A DNA stretch of 14,018 bases from Dehalococcoidales bacterium (GTDB lineage Bacteria > Chloroflexota > Dehalococcoidia > Dehalococcoidales > CSSed11-197): positions 1 through 14,018 of the forward strand of contig JAQWDO010000012.1 in assembly GCA_028705415.1 (NCBI GenBank), given 5' to 3'. The notes below the pieces were generated by a model. The model ran no database searches. It saw only the letters and a program-made list of their open reading frames with translations, and was not told the DNA's origin. Shown piece by piece: positions 1 through 6,944 of the stretch. The position numbers and the translations under genes were made by a program. Position 1 is the first letter of the stretch. Every line of letters starts with the position of its first letter.

Positions 1-654
1 GGCGGCGGTATTGGAAGGAAGCGAAGGGGCAAAACCGCCTTCATCTCCAACCGTAGTATTAAAATTTCGCCGGGCAAGTACTGCCTTAAGGGTGTGGTAA
101 ACTTCAACTCCCATTTGCAGTGCAGCCGCAAAACTGCCTGCACCGGTTGGCATTACCATGAACTCCTGTAAATCGGTGGACTTGGTGGCATGCCTTCCGC
201 CGTTTAAAATATTAAACATCGGTACCGGGAGAGTCATTTCCCCGCCCCGGTTGAGGTATTTATACAATGGCTGGCGGGTGTGATTGGCTGCGGCATAGGC
301 GACTGCCAGGGAAACCCCCAGTATGGCATTGGCTCCCAGGTGTGCCTTGTTGGGTGTGCCGTCGATTTCTATCATGCGGGCATCGATCTTGTCCTGGCAG
401 GTGACGCTCATGCCCTGTAAAGCTGGACCGAGGATACTGTTTACATTATCCACGGCCTTTAGGACGCCCTTGCCCCGGTAGCGTTTGGGGTCACCATCTC
501 TAAGTTCTACGGCTTCGTATTTACCGGTGCTGGCTCCGGAGGGAACCATCGCCCTGCCTGTACATCCTCCAGTGGTTAATACTTCAACTTCGAGTGTGGG
601 ATTTCCCCTGGAATCGAGGATTTCCCGGGCGATGATTTTGCTGATCGATGGCAT
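1..654 (-). CDS. eno: Enolase, N-terminal 218 residues (gene continues beyond the left edge)
   Basis: Phosphopyruvate hydratase, which interconverts 2-phosphoglycerate and phosphoenolpyruvate in glycolysis. The frame starts at ATG 654 with the family opening REILDSRGNPTLEVEV. It keeps the mobile loop SGASTGKYEA (residues 39-48), the NGGRH segment with His155, the LQEFM segment with Glu164, and VGDEGGFAP with the catalytic acid Glu205. The last codon in the window is residue 218 of about 425, so the magnesium aspartates and catalytic lysine of the barrel lie outside. A GGAGAAGAG ribosome-binding site precedes the start, and the stop of the upstream gene is only 3 nt away, so it is the last visible gene of the ligA-DUF1015-pth-TIGR00725-eno unit. 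The usual family segment after the GG is SHADN; here it reads RHATK, a modest variation. Confidence 0.97.
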   Translation of the reverse strand, partial: MPSISKIIAREILDSRGNPTLEVEVLTTGGCTGRAMVPSGASTGKYEAVELRDGDPKRYRGKGVLKAVDNVNSILGPALQGMSVTCQDKIDARMIEIDGTPNKAHLGANAILGVSLAVAYAAANHTRQPLYKYLNRGGEMTLPVPMFNILNGGRHATKSTDLQEFMVMPTGAGSFAAALQMGVEVYHTLKAVLARRNFNTTVGDEGGFAPSLPSNTAA

Positions 655-657
655 GCT

Positions 658-1155
658 TTACTCTTCTCCTTCCGGCTGATCGTTTATCATATCCATGGCG
701 AGGGCTACTGCCTCTGCCGGCGTAGAAACTCTGGTTATGGACTTGTCCGGCTTGCACCCACGGGAAAATTCCCAGGTGTCAAGGCCGATTACCGGAACCC
801 CTCCCTGCAATGCATAACTTATCTCGGAAAGAGTTCCATAGCTGCCGCCAATGGCAATCACGGCTTGTGCGGACCTGGCGACAATCACGTTACGGCCGTA
901 ACCCATGCCGGTAACCACCGGGATATCAACAAAGCTGTTGGCAGATGAGCGTTTGTCTCCGGGTAAAATGCCTACCGTGATTCCTCCAGCCTGGCGGGCG
1001 CCCCGGCAAGCTGCTTCCATTACTCCGCCCATGCCGCCGCAGACGAGCACCGCCCCCCTGGCGGCAATTTCCCGGCCGGTTTCTTCTGCCAGCCTGAGTT
1101 CTTCATCGGAAGCCCTGGAGCCTCCGATAACTGATATTGTCTTTTTACTGCTCAT
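658..1155 (-). CDS. TIGR00725/LOG-like Rossmann-fold nucleotide-binding protein
   Basis: A 165-residue single-domain protein of the TIGR00725 family, related to the LOG (lysine decarboxylase-like, cytokinin-activating) superfamily. Visible signatures are the opening strand ISVIGGSRAS, the glycine-rich VCGGMGGVMEAACRGAR, and GGSYGTLSEI, which corresponds to the PGGxGTxxE motif of LOG phosphoribohydrolases with the first Pro replaced. The frame is open back to a TTG at 1209. The ATG at 1155 is chosen because it puts the first beta strand next to the start as in the family, avoids a 23-nt overlap with pth, and lies just downstream of a good promoter (1181-1209). A weak GGCAGG is the only ribosome-binding site. 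True substrate is unknown: LOG enzymes release bases from nucleotide monophosphates, but many TIGR00725 members are uncharacterised. It sits between pth and eno. Confidence 0.85.
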   Translation of the reverse strand: MSSKKTISVIGGSRASDEELRLAEETGREIAARGAVLVCGGMGGVMEAACRGARQAGGITVGILPGDKRSSANSFVDIPVVTGMGYGRNVIVARSAQAVIAIGGSYGTLSEISYALQGGVPVIGLDTWEFSRGCKPDKSITRVSTPAEAVALAMDMINDQPEGEE

Positions 1156-1180
1156 ATCAATTAAATGCCTGCCCAGCCGG

Positions 1181-1209
1181 ATTATATCATTCACACGCAG
1201 GTGGGGCAA
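1181..1209 (-). promoter_or_regulatory. Candidate sigma-70 promoter inside the 3' end of pth
   Basis: On the minus strand TTGCCC (1204-1209) and a perfect TATAAT (1181-1186) are separated by exactly 17 bp. Initiation would fall near 1174, about 19 nt before the ATG at 1155. This suggests the TIGR00725 gene and eno can be transcribed independently of the ligA unit. Assigned by consensus match only. Confidence 0.45.
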
Positions 1210-1780
1210 AGAACCGGTTAAACTTGTTCATGGCTTCATCGAGCCCCTGGGTCAGAAGAGTTTCTATTGCCTCATTTATTCTGGGCATTATGGCCTGCAT
1301 GAGTTTTGCTTCATCCGGCACAAGCTCACCCAGGACGTAATCAACAATATCATCTTCGCTTGACCCTTTTTCCGGCCTGCCGATACCGATTTTCAGCCGC
1401 ACAAAATCCCGCGTGCCCAGGCAGTGAATCATCGATTCGATGCCTTTGTGACCGGCAGAACTTCCCCCCTGGCGCAGGCGTATCTGACCCGGTTTCAAAT
1501 CCAGGTCATCGTGAATTACCGTAATCGATTGAGGCTTGACGCGGTATTTTCTTGCCAATCGACTGACGGCTTCACCGCTCAGGTTCATATAAGTACCCGG
1601 TTTGGCGAGCGTAACCGGGGTATCTGCAATTATTCCGGAGCCTGTATGGCTCAGGCACTCCCGGGTGCTGATCTTGATGCTGTGTTTGGCAGCCAGGTAG
1701 TCAGCCGCCATAAACCCCGCGTTGTGGCGAGTTTTAGCATAACCTCTTCCCGGGTTGCCCAATCCTATAATCAAATTCAT
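1187..1780 (-). CDS. pth: Peptidyl-tRNA hydrolase
   Basis: Cleaves the ester bond of peptidyl-tRNA released from stalled ribosomes, recycling tRNA in the cytoplasm. At 197 aa it has the usual bacterial length. Family motifs are in order: GLGNPGRGYAKTRHNAGF (Asn9 and catalytic His19), KPGTYMNLSGEAV (Asn66), HDDLDLKPG (Asp91), and GGSSAGHKGIESM (His111). In the last motif the classical family signature is H-N-G, whose Asn contacts peptidyl-tRNA in the E. coli enzyme; here the residue is Lys112. The start ATG at 1780 gives the canonical N-terminus MNLIIGLGNPG with only a weak GAAAG upstream. The gene begins 26 nt after the DUF1015 stop, so it is co-transcribed with it. Confidence 0.97.
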   Translation of the reverse strand: MNLIIGLGNPGRGYAKTRHNAGFMAADYLAAKHSIKISTRECLSHTGSGIIADTPVTLAKPGTYMNLSGEAVSRLARKYRVKPQSITVIHDDLDLKPGQIRLRQGGSSAGHKGIESMIHCLGTRDFVRLKIGIGRPEKGSSEDDIVDYVLGELVPDEAKLMQAIMPRINEAIETLLTQGLDEAMNKFNRFFAPPACE

Positions 1781-1806
1781 TTTCTTTCAGTTTTCCCGGT
1801 TCCAGT

Positions 1807-3117
1807 TTACACCAGGCGGTTCATTACCAGTCCCGAAGGCAGCTTGGGGTGGAAATAGGTAGACTTTCTGGGCATGCGCTCTCCGGCATCGGCAACAGTG
1901 ATAATCGTTTCCGGTTTGACTGTACACAGTATTACGGCAAGCTGGTATTGCCGGCTTTTTACCAGGTCGATTACCTCTTCGCGGTTGTGGTTGAAGGATA
2001 TGCGGGAGAGATCAGTCATATCGGAAAGACCGAGCAGGCTTTCCAGGATAATATGGTCGACAATGCTTACATCAAGAGATTTGTAAAGTTCGGAATGGAA
2101 GGCCGGCATCATTTGGTTCAGGATGGCCTGGTCCTTGACTGAAAGCATGTGTACCCGGTCTCCTCCCAGCCCGAACAGAGCCAGGCGAGTTGCTCCCGGT
2201 TTTTCCAGTTCCTCTTCGACAGTGTTCCAGTTATCCGGTGTAGCCGGATGGAACTCGGTTATATCAAACAGCTCCTCCAGCCTGGGTATCAATCCGTTGA
2301 TATTTGCCCACTTGACCCCCCGTATCAGGCGGTGTGCCGGCAGAATAATCAAACCGGGGTCGTTGACGGAGACCATTTCCATCATCAGGAAGTTGAATGG
2401 TTCTTCTCCGGTGGTAGAGCCAAGCAGGGCTTCCTGTTCGCGCCGGTACTTGAGGGCGCTCTCATAGCGATGGTGGCCATCGGCAATATAAAGCGGCCTG
2501 GAATCAAACAAACAGCTTAGTGCCTGTAATGCACCGGGTTCGGTAACGACCCATAACTCATGCCGGTCATTATCATAACCGGCAGTTGCAATCTGGGGAG
2601 GTTTGGTGGTGAGGTTATCCAGAATTGAGCCGATTGCATTACCTGCATCTTCATACATGGAAAAAACCGGGCTGGTGTTTGCGTTGAGGGAGCGAAGCAG
2701 CATTTCCCGGTCGCTTCTGGCTTTTGGCAGGGTGCCCTCGTGCGGGCGGATGATCATTTTGCTCCAGTCTTCGACTTTAACTGTTGAGATAATGGTACGG
2801 CGGCAGTATTCGCTGCCGTTGAGAGTAAAATAATGATTGTGAATATACAGTGCAGGTTCCCGGTCCTGGATTAAAACCGCATCCTCCAGCCATTTTTCCA
2901 TGGTGCCAAGCGCCCGGGTGTATTTGTTTTCGCTTTCATCATCTGCGGGTAATTCCTGGCTGTGTTCAATGCGTATATAGTTGTATTTATCCAAACGGTG
3001 ATAATCTTCCTGCCCGGAAGGCGAGATTACATCGTAGGGAGGGCAGATAACCCTGGACAGATCTTTTACAACTTCGCTGTTGTAGCGTATTCCGCGAAAG
3101 GGTTTTACGAAGGCCAT
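1807..3117 (-). CDS. DUF1015 family protein (COG4198-like), possibly linked to serine metabolism
   Basis: A 436-residue soluble protein of normal length for DUF1015. Visible family blocks are the N-terminal CPPYDVI (residues 25-31), RPHEGTL with the following SDRE and AN-SP (124-150), DGHHRYESA (213-221), and LPAHR (259-263). DGHHR resembles the active-site motif of the ParB/sulfiredoxin-like fold, to which free-serine kinases SerK and SbnI belong; the relation is an inference from the motif. In other bacteria DUF1015 genes commonly lie beside serC and serA. Here the serA-aminotransferase pair is about 2.2 kb upstream, across ligA. No biochemical function is established that I can cite with certainty. 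ATG 3117 has a GGAAAGGA ribosome-binding site 11 nt upstream. Confidence 0.92.
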   Translation of the reverse strand: MAFVKPFRGIRYNSEVVKDLSRVICPPYDVISPSGQEDYHRLDKYNYIRIEHSQELPADDESENKYTRALGTMEKWLEDAVLIQDREPALYIHNHYFTLNGSEYCRRTIISTVKVEDWSKMIIRPHEGTLPKARSDREMLLRSLNANTSPVFSMYEDAGNAIGSILDNLTTKPPQIATAGYDNDRHELWVVTEPGALQALSCLFDSRPLYIADGHHRYESALKYRREQEALLGSTTGEEPFNFLMMEMVSVNDPGLIILPAHRLIRGVKWANINGLIPRLEELFDITEFHPATPDNWNTVEEELEKPGATRLALFGLGGDRVHMLSVKDQAILNQMMPAFHSELYKSLDVSIVDHIILESLLGLSDMTDLSRISFNHNREEVIDLVKSRQYQLAVILCTVKPETIITVADAGERMPRKSTYFHPKLPSGLVMNRLV

Positions 3118-3181
3118 AATGAGACAGATCCTTTCCGACAGTAAAGTAATAACAGCTCACGGGCTGACAGAACCGGGGTTA

Positions 3182-3190
3182 ATTCTAACA
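3182..3190 (-). promoter_or_regulatory. Candidate extended -10 element upstream of the DUF1015 gene
   Basis: The 90-bp gap between ligA and the DUF1015 gene contains, on the minus strand, TGTTAGAAT, an extended -10 (TGn plus TAGAAT). No good -35 lies at 16-18 bp. It would give a leader of about 60 nt before ATG 3117 and could uncouple downstream genes from the interrupted ligA. Weak evidence. Confidence 0.3.
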
Positions 3191-3207
3191 GAAAAAGCTG
3201 GTTCAAG

Positions 3208-4572
3208 CTATGGTTTGCCGAGCATTTGCAGCAGGGCGGCTTCATCGATTTCCTTTATGCCGAGCTTGCGGGCTTTTTGGAGCTTGGAGCCGGGTGCCTC
3301 TCCGGCAACCAAAAAATTGGTTTTACGGGTGACATCACTTTTGGCGCTGCCTCCAAGAGCCCTTATGCGTTCTTCGGCTTCCTCTCTTGTGAACTGGTTT
3401 AAACGACCGGTGATAACAAACTCAAGACCGTTAAGAGGCATTTCTTCTGATGGCCTGTCCTCATTTTCAGGGGGGATTACTTCGGCATGTTTAAGCTTTT
3501 CTATGATCTGCCGGTTGGCAGGGTTGTTAAAAAAGGCAACAATACTTTCGGCTATTCTGGGGCCGATGCCGGGGATCTGGCTGAGTTTGTCGATGCCGGC
3601 TTCCATTAACCTGTCGAGGTTTTTAAACTGTTTTACCAGCAGTCCGGCGGTTTCACTGCCAACATGGCGGATTCCCAGCCCATAAACCAGCCGCTCGAGG
3701 GGAGGTTTCTTTGACCCCTCGATTGCATTAATTATGTTGGCAGTGCTTTTCTCCCCCATGTTATCCAGCCGCATCAGGTCTTCGGCGGTAAGATAATAAA
3801 GGTCGGCAAAATCCTGAACCAGCCCTTTTCTGAACAGGGCAACGGAAAGGTTTTCCCCTATCCCCCGGATATCCATAGCTTCCCGGGAGGCAAAATGCTC
3901 AATGCGCTGTTCGGCTTGAGCCGGGCAGGCGGCATCCGGGCAGTAATACATCACTTCGCCTTCGGGCCTGGATATTTCCGAACCGCATTCCGGACAAACC
4001 GGTTTTCCGCTGAAACGGTCTTTCAGTTTTTCCTCCAGGCTGAAGGGGCGGGTATTTTGCGGCCTCTTGCCGGGAACCGGCCCGACAATTTGGGGGATAA
4101 CGTCTCCGGCGCGCTGTACGATTACGGTATCACCCTCCCGAACGTCTTTGCGCAGGATATCATCTTCGTTGTGAAGGGTGGCCTGTTTTACGGTGACTCC
4201 GCCAATTTGAACCGGTTCCAGAACAGCATAGGGGTTCATGGTGCCGGTACGGCCCACGCTTATCTTAATTTCCTTGAGAAGGGTGGTTGCCTGCACAGGC
4301 GGGAATTTGAATGCGATTGCCCAGCGTGGTTCACGGCCTACATCTCCCAGCCTGGTTTGTAGCTCGATCTGGTTGACTTTTATAACTATTCCGTCCACTT
4401 CATATGGCAAACTGTGGCGTTTTTCCACCCAGTGACGGTAAAACTCCTTCACCTGTTCTATGGTGGAGAGGTGTGTGTTGTTGGGGTTGATTTTAAACCC
4501 CAGGCTTTTCAGGTATTTGAGCCGCTCCCAGTGTGTATCCGGAAGGCTTGAATCGTCCGCCCACCCCAGCAT
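3208..4572 (-). CDS. ligA: LigA C-terminal fragment: end of adenylation domain, OB, zinc finger, HhH, BRCT
   Basis: A 454-residue ORF from an ATG 6 nt beyond the interrupting stop. It contains the second half of the nucleotidyltransferase domain with LPYEVDGIVIKVN (motif IV) and RWAIAFKFPP (motif V), and the OB fold with VGRTGTMNPYAVLEPV. The zinc finger follows, with cysteines in CPECG and YYCPDAACPAQ. Helix-hairpin-helix repeats (DIRGIGENL, YGLGIRHVG, IPGIGPRIAE) and a BRCT domain (LEFVITGRLNQFTREEAEE) complete it. It lacks the nucleophilic lysine. No ribosome-binding site precedes the ATG, but termination-reinitiation across TAA-CTT-TAC-ATG is possible. Whether it is made separately, or as part of full-length LigA by readthrough, cannot be told from sequence. 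Confidence 0.85.
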   Translation of the reverse strand: MLGWADDSSLPDTHWERLKYLKSLGFKINPNNTHLSTIEQVKEFYRHWVEKRHSLPYEVDGIVIKVNQIELQTRLGDVGREPRWAIAFKFPPVQATTLLKEIKISVGRTGTMNPYAVLEPVQIGGVTVKQATLHNEDDILRKDVREGDTVIVQRAGDVIPQIVGPVPGKRPQNTRPFSLEEKLKDRFSGKPVCPECGSEISRPEGEVMYYCPDAACPAQAEQRIEHFASREAMDIRGIGENLSVALFRKGLVQDFADLYYLTAEDLMRLDNMGEKSTANIINAIEGSKKPPLERLVYGLGIRHVGSETAGLLVKQFKNLDRLMEAGIDKLSQIPGIGPRIAESIVAFFNNPANRQIIEKLKHAEVIPPENEDRPSEEMPLNGLEFVITGRLNQFTREEAEERIRALGGSAKSDVTRKTNFLVAGEAPGSKLQKARKLGIKEIDEAALLQMLGKP

Positions 4573-4578
4573 GTAAAG

Positions 4579-5247
4579 TTAGATATCCGGCGGGCGTTCA
4601 GCGGTGAGGCGCGGGTCGAGCTGGCGTACAGAGCCGGCCGCTGCATTGCGCGGATTGGCAAAAAGGGGCTGACCCTGACGGGAACGTGCCAGATTGAGTT
4701 TTTCGAAACCGGTTTTGGTCATATATACCTCGCCTCTTGCTTCGAAGCGGGCAGGGCAATCCGAAGGTACCGTAAGAGGGATTGAGCGAACCGTGCGCAG
4801 GTTATGGGTTATATCTTCTCCATAGATGCCGTCCCCCCGGGTAGCACCGGTAACAAAACGACCGTCTTCATAGGTCAGCGCTACTGCCAGCCCATCCATT
4901 TTAAGTTCGCAAACGAAGTCAAAACCGGCTCCGTTAACCAGGCGTAGTGTCCGGGCGTACCATTCATCGAGATCGGTTTCTGTAAATGCATTGGCAAGAG
5001 ACAGCATGGGAAGGGGGTGCTTGACAGTATCGAACGCACTGAGCGGTTCAGCGCCTACTCTCTGGGTAGGCGAGTCCGGCGTCAGGAGCTCGGGGTGCTC
5101 GCGTTCCAGTGTTGCCAGGCGCTGCATGAGTGAATCATATTCCGCATCGCTGATTTCGGGATTATCCTCAATATAATAGAGACGGTTGTGGCGGTTAATT
5201 TCGGCCCTGAGGTGCTCTATTTCAGCTTTCATATCGTTGTTTTCCAT
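4579..5247 (-). CDS. ligA: LigA N-terminal fragment: domain Ia and first half of adenylation domain
   Basis: A 222-residue ORF. Domain Ia carries the NMN-binding segment (YYIEDNPEISDAEYDSLM, residues 24-41). The adenylation domain has FVCELKMDGLAVAL with the AMP-accepting Lys116, TRGDG at 136-140, RGEVYM with Glu173, and NPRNAAAGSVRQLDP at 198-212. It ends at TAA just before the segment leading into motif IIIa. Motifs IV and V, which complete the active site, are absent, so it should not ligate or fully self-adenylate alone. ATG 5247 lies 8 nt after an extended -10 hexamer and has no ribosome-binding site, hinting at a leaderless transcript; ATG 5232 (residue 6) is an alternative start. Confidence 0.87.
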   Translation of the reverse strand: MENNDMKAEIEHLRAEINRHNRLYYIEDNPEISDAEYDSLMQRLATLEREHPELLTPDSPTQRVGAEPLSAFDTVKHPLPMLSLANAFTETDLDEWYARTLRLVNGAGFDFVCELKMDGLAVALTYEDGRFVTGATRGDGIYGEDITHNLRTVRSIPLTVPSDCPARFEARGEVYMTKTGFEKLNLARSRQGQPLFANPRNAAAGSVRQLDPRLTAERPPDI

Positions 5248-5255
5248 ACCCGATT

Positions 5256-5264
5256 AGTATACCA
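5256..5264 (-). promoter_or_regulatory. Candidate extended -10 promoter of ligA, nearly leaderless
   Basis: Reading the minus strand, TGGTATACT is an extended -10 (TGn plus TATACT, TATACT at 5256-5261). No convincing -35 exists at 17 bp, as is common for extended -10 promoters. Only 8 nt separate the hexamer from ATG 5247, so transcription would begin at or within a few bases of the start codon. The position between the serA terminator and ligA supports a new transcription unit here. Confidence 0.45.
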
Positions 5265-5316
5265 TAACGCTTTGCCTCCGGCCCTTGATTTGAGGCGACA
5301 AATGGTGACTGAAAAT

Positions 5317-5349
5317 AAAAAAAGCAGGGGTTTGCCCCCTGCTTTTTTT
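5317..5349. terminator. Bidirectional intrinsic terminator after serA
   Basis: Perfect inverted repeat GCAGGGG (5324-5330) and CCCCTGC (5336-5342) with a 5-nt loop, flanked by seven A on the left and seven T on the right. It works in either orientation. In context it ends the minus-strand aminotransferase-serA transcript 17 nt past the serA stop and insulates ligA. Confidence 0.9.
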
Positions 5350-5366
5350 AAACGGCTAATAATTTT

Positions 5367-6941
5367 TTAGAGCTGGACCAGCTTTACGTTGTGAACATCA
5401 GGAACCTTTGAGATTTTTTGCAGGTACTCATCTGTAAGGGGCTCGTCCAGTGCCATTATCATCAGTGCCCTGCCCCTGGGTTTTTCCCGGCTCAGGTACA
5501 TATGGCTGACGTTGACATCGGCTTCGCCGGTGATCTGACCGACAGCTCCGATAAGACCCGGCCGGTCGCGGTGGTCGGAAAAGAGGAAATAGCGGCCGGT
5601 GGGAACAATATCAATCCAGAATTGGTCTACCTTCACTATATGGGGTTCGCCGCGCAATACGGTGCCGGCCACTGAAATATTACCCTGGGAGGTTTCTACA
5701 TCGAGTGTAATGAGATTGGCGAAATTTTCGCAGGTGTTTTCCTTTTCTTCTATTACCTGGATACCCCGGCGGCTGGCGATGCTGTTGGCGTTTACCATGT
5801 TGACCCGCTCCTCGCTAAGCCGGTCAAGCAGGCCTCCCAGTATAGATGCTTTAAGTGCATTGGTATTGTAAGAGGAAATTTCACCGTTGTATTTGATTTT
5901 GATTTTCCGCAGGTTGCCTTCACCGAGATAACTGGTGAGCTGGCCGACTATTTTTGCGACCTTCATGTATGGCCCCAGTACACTCATTGCTTCGGCGGAA
6001 ACAAAGGGAGCGTTGACCGCATACCGTGCCGGCTGACCGCCAAGTACATCTACAATCTGGTGGCAAACCTCGGTAGCAGCCAAAACCTGGGCTTCAGCGG
6101 TAGAAGCGCCGAGATGGGGAGTAACGATTATTTTATCGCAGGAAAATAATATGCTCTGGGTGCAAGGTTCTTTGCAGAATACATCTATTGCCGCACCTGC
6201 CAGTTTGCCTTCGTTGAGAGCTTTTACCAGTGCCTCTTCATTGATGAGGCCACCCCGGGCTGCGTTGATGATACGGGTGGTGGGTTTCATGGTTTCAAGC
6301 TGCTGTGTATCTATCATGTTGCGGGTTGTGTCAGTAAGTGGTGTATGCAGGGTTATGAAATCCGACTCGCGGTACAAAGTTTCAAGAGAAACCATTTCTG
6401 TCTGCAGCTGCCCTGCCCTTTCTTCGGAAACGAACGGATCGTAAGCCAGGATTTTCATCTCCAGACCTTTTGCCCGGCGGGCAACTTCCCTGCCGATATT
6501 GCCCAGACCGATGATTCCCAGGGTTTTGTTCTTGACTTCAGTACCCATAAAATCTGCCCGTTTCCACTGGCCGGATTTGAGTGAATAGTTAGCCTGGGGT
6601 ATATGGCGGGCGAGCGAAAGCATCAGCGCAATGGCGTGTTCAGCTGCGGAGACTGTGTTGCCGGTAGGAGCGTTGGCTACTATAATGCCGCACTCTGTTG
6701 CAGCGTTTACATCAATATTATCCACGCCGACCCCGGCGCGCCCGATTATAACCAGTTTTTTACCGGCGTTTATAATATTTGCAGTAACCTGGGTTTGGGA
6801 ACGGACCACCATGGCATCGTAATCACCGATGATTTCAACCAGTTGATCTTCGCCAAGCTTGGTTTTTACATCTACTTCGGCAATCCGGCTCATTATGTCG
6901 ATGCCGTCCTGGGCAATTGGGTCAGCTACGAGAACCTTCAT
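5367..6941 (-). CDS. serA: D-3-phosphoglycerate dehydrogenase, long form with ASB and ACT domains
   Basis: Oxidises 3-phosphoglycerate to 3-phosphohydroxypyruvate with NAD, the first step of serine synthesis. The 524-residue length matches the long SerA type of Bacillus and mycobacteria. The Rossmann dinucleotide motif is GIIGLGNIG (142-150). Catalytic residues are Arg229 in NAARGG, Glu258 in KEP and His276 in TPHLGAS. An intermediate allosteric substrate-binding domain follows (about 310-445), then a C-terminal ACT domain (about 450-524, HRDRPGLIGAVGQITGEADV) that in the family senses serine. ATG 6941 is preceded by AAAGGAG (6950-6956). The upstream aminotransferase stop is 3 nt away, so the two are translationally close and form one operon. 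Hydroxypyruvate reductase activity is a less likely alternative because of the ACT module. Confidence 0.96.
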   Translation of the reverse strand: MKVLVADPIAQDGIDIMSRIAEVDVKTKLGEDQLVEIIGDYDAMVVRSQTQVTANIINAGKKLVIIGRAGVGVDNIDVNAATECGIIVANAPTGNTVSAAEHAIALMLSLARHIPQANYSLKSGQWKRADFMGTEVKNKTLGIIGLGNIGREVARRAKGLEMKILAYDPFVSEERAGQLQTEMVSLETLYRESDFITLHTPLTDTTRNMIDTQQLETMKPTTRIINAARGGLINEEALVKALNEGKLAGAAIDVFCKEPCTQSILFSCDKIIVTPHLGASTAEAQVLAATEVCHQIVDVLGGQPARYAVNAPFVSAEAMSVLGPYMKVAKIVGQLTSYLGEGNLRKIKIKYNGEISSYNTNALKASILGGLLDRLSEERVNMVNANSIASRRGIQVIEEKENTCENFANLITLDVETSQGNISVAGTVLRGEPHIVKVDQFWIDIVPTGRYFLFSDHRDRPGLIGAVGQITGEADVNVSHMYLSREKPRGRALMIMALDEPLTDEYLQKISKVPDVHNVKLVQL

Positions 6942-6944
6942 GCA

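Larger units (their letters stand above)
3208..5247 (-). pseudogene. ligA: NAD-dependent DNA ligase interrupted by one in-frame stop codon
   Basis: LigA seals nicks using NAD, in replication and repair, and is normally essential. The frame from ATG 5247 to the TAG at 3208-3210 would encode about 679 residues, the usual LigA length, with every domain present: Ia, adenylation, OB, four-Cys zinc finger, helix-hairpin-helix and BRCT. A single TAA at 4579-4581 (codon 223) interrupts it without any frame change. Relatives have an aromatic residue at about this point (R-P-L-D-I-F/Y-L-Y-type segment), so TAT or TAC changed to TAA is the simplest explanation. The flanking sequence shows no other decay. 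It may be a sequencing or assembly error, a recent nonsense mutation, stop readthrough (the stop is followed by C, a weak termination context), or translation as two polypeptides. It starts 70 nt beyond the serA terminator. Confidence 0.8.

Noticed and set aside
1156..1209. TTG start at 1209 for the TIGR00725 protein
   Set aside because: It would add 18 residues not typical of the family and overlap pth; the ATG at 1155 follows a promoter.
905..1363. Plus-strand ORF across TIGR00725 and pth
   Set aside because: Antisense to two well-supported genes and composed of low-complexity Ser/Pro stretches. The same applies to the other plus-strand ORFs over 1-10219.
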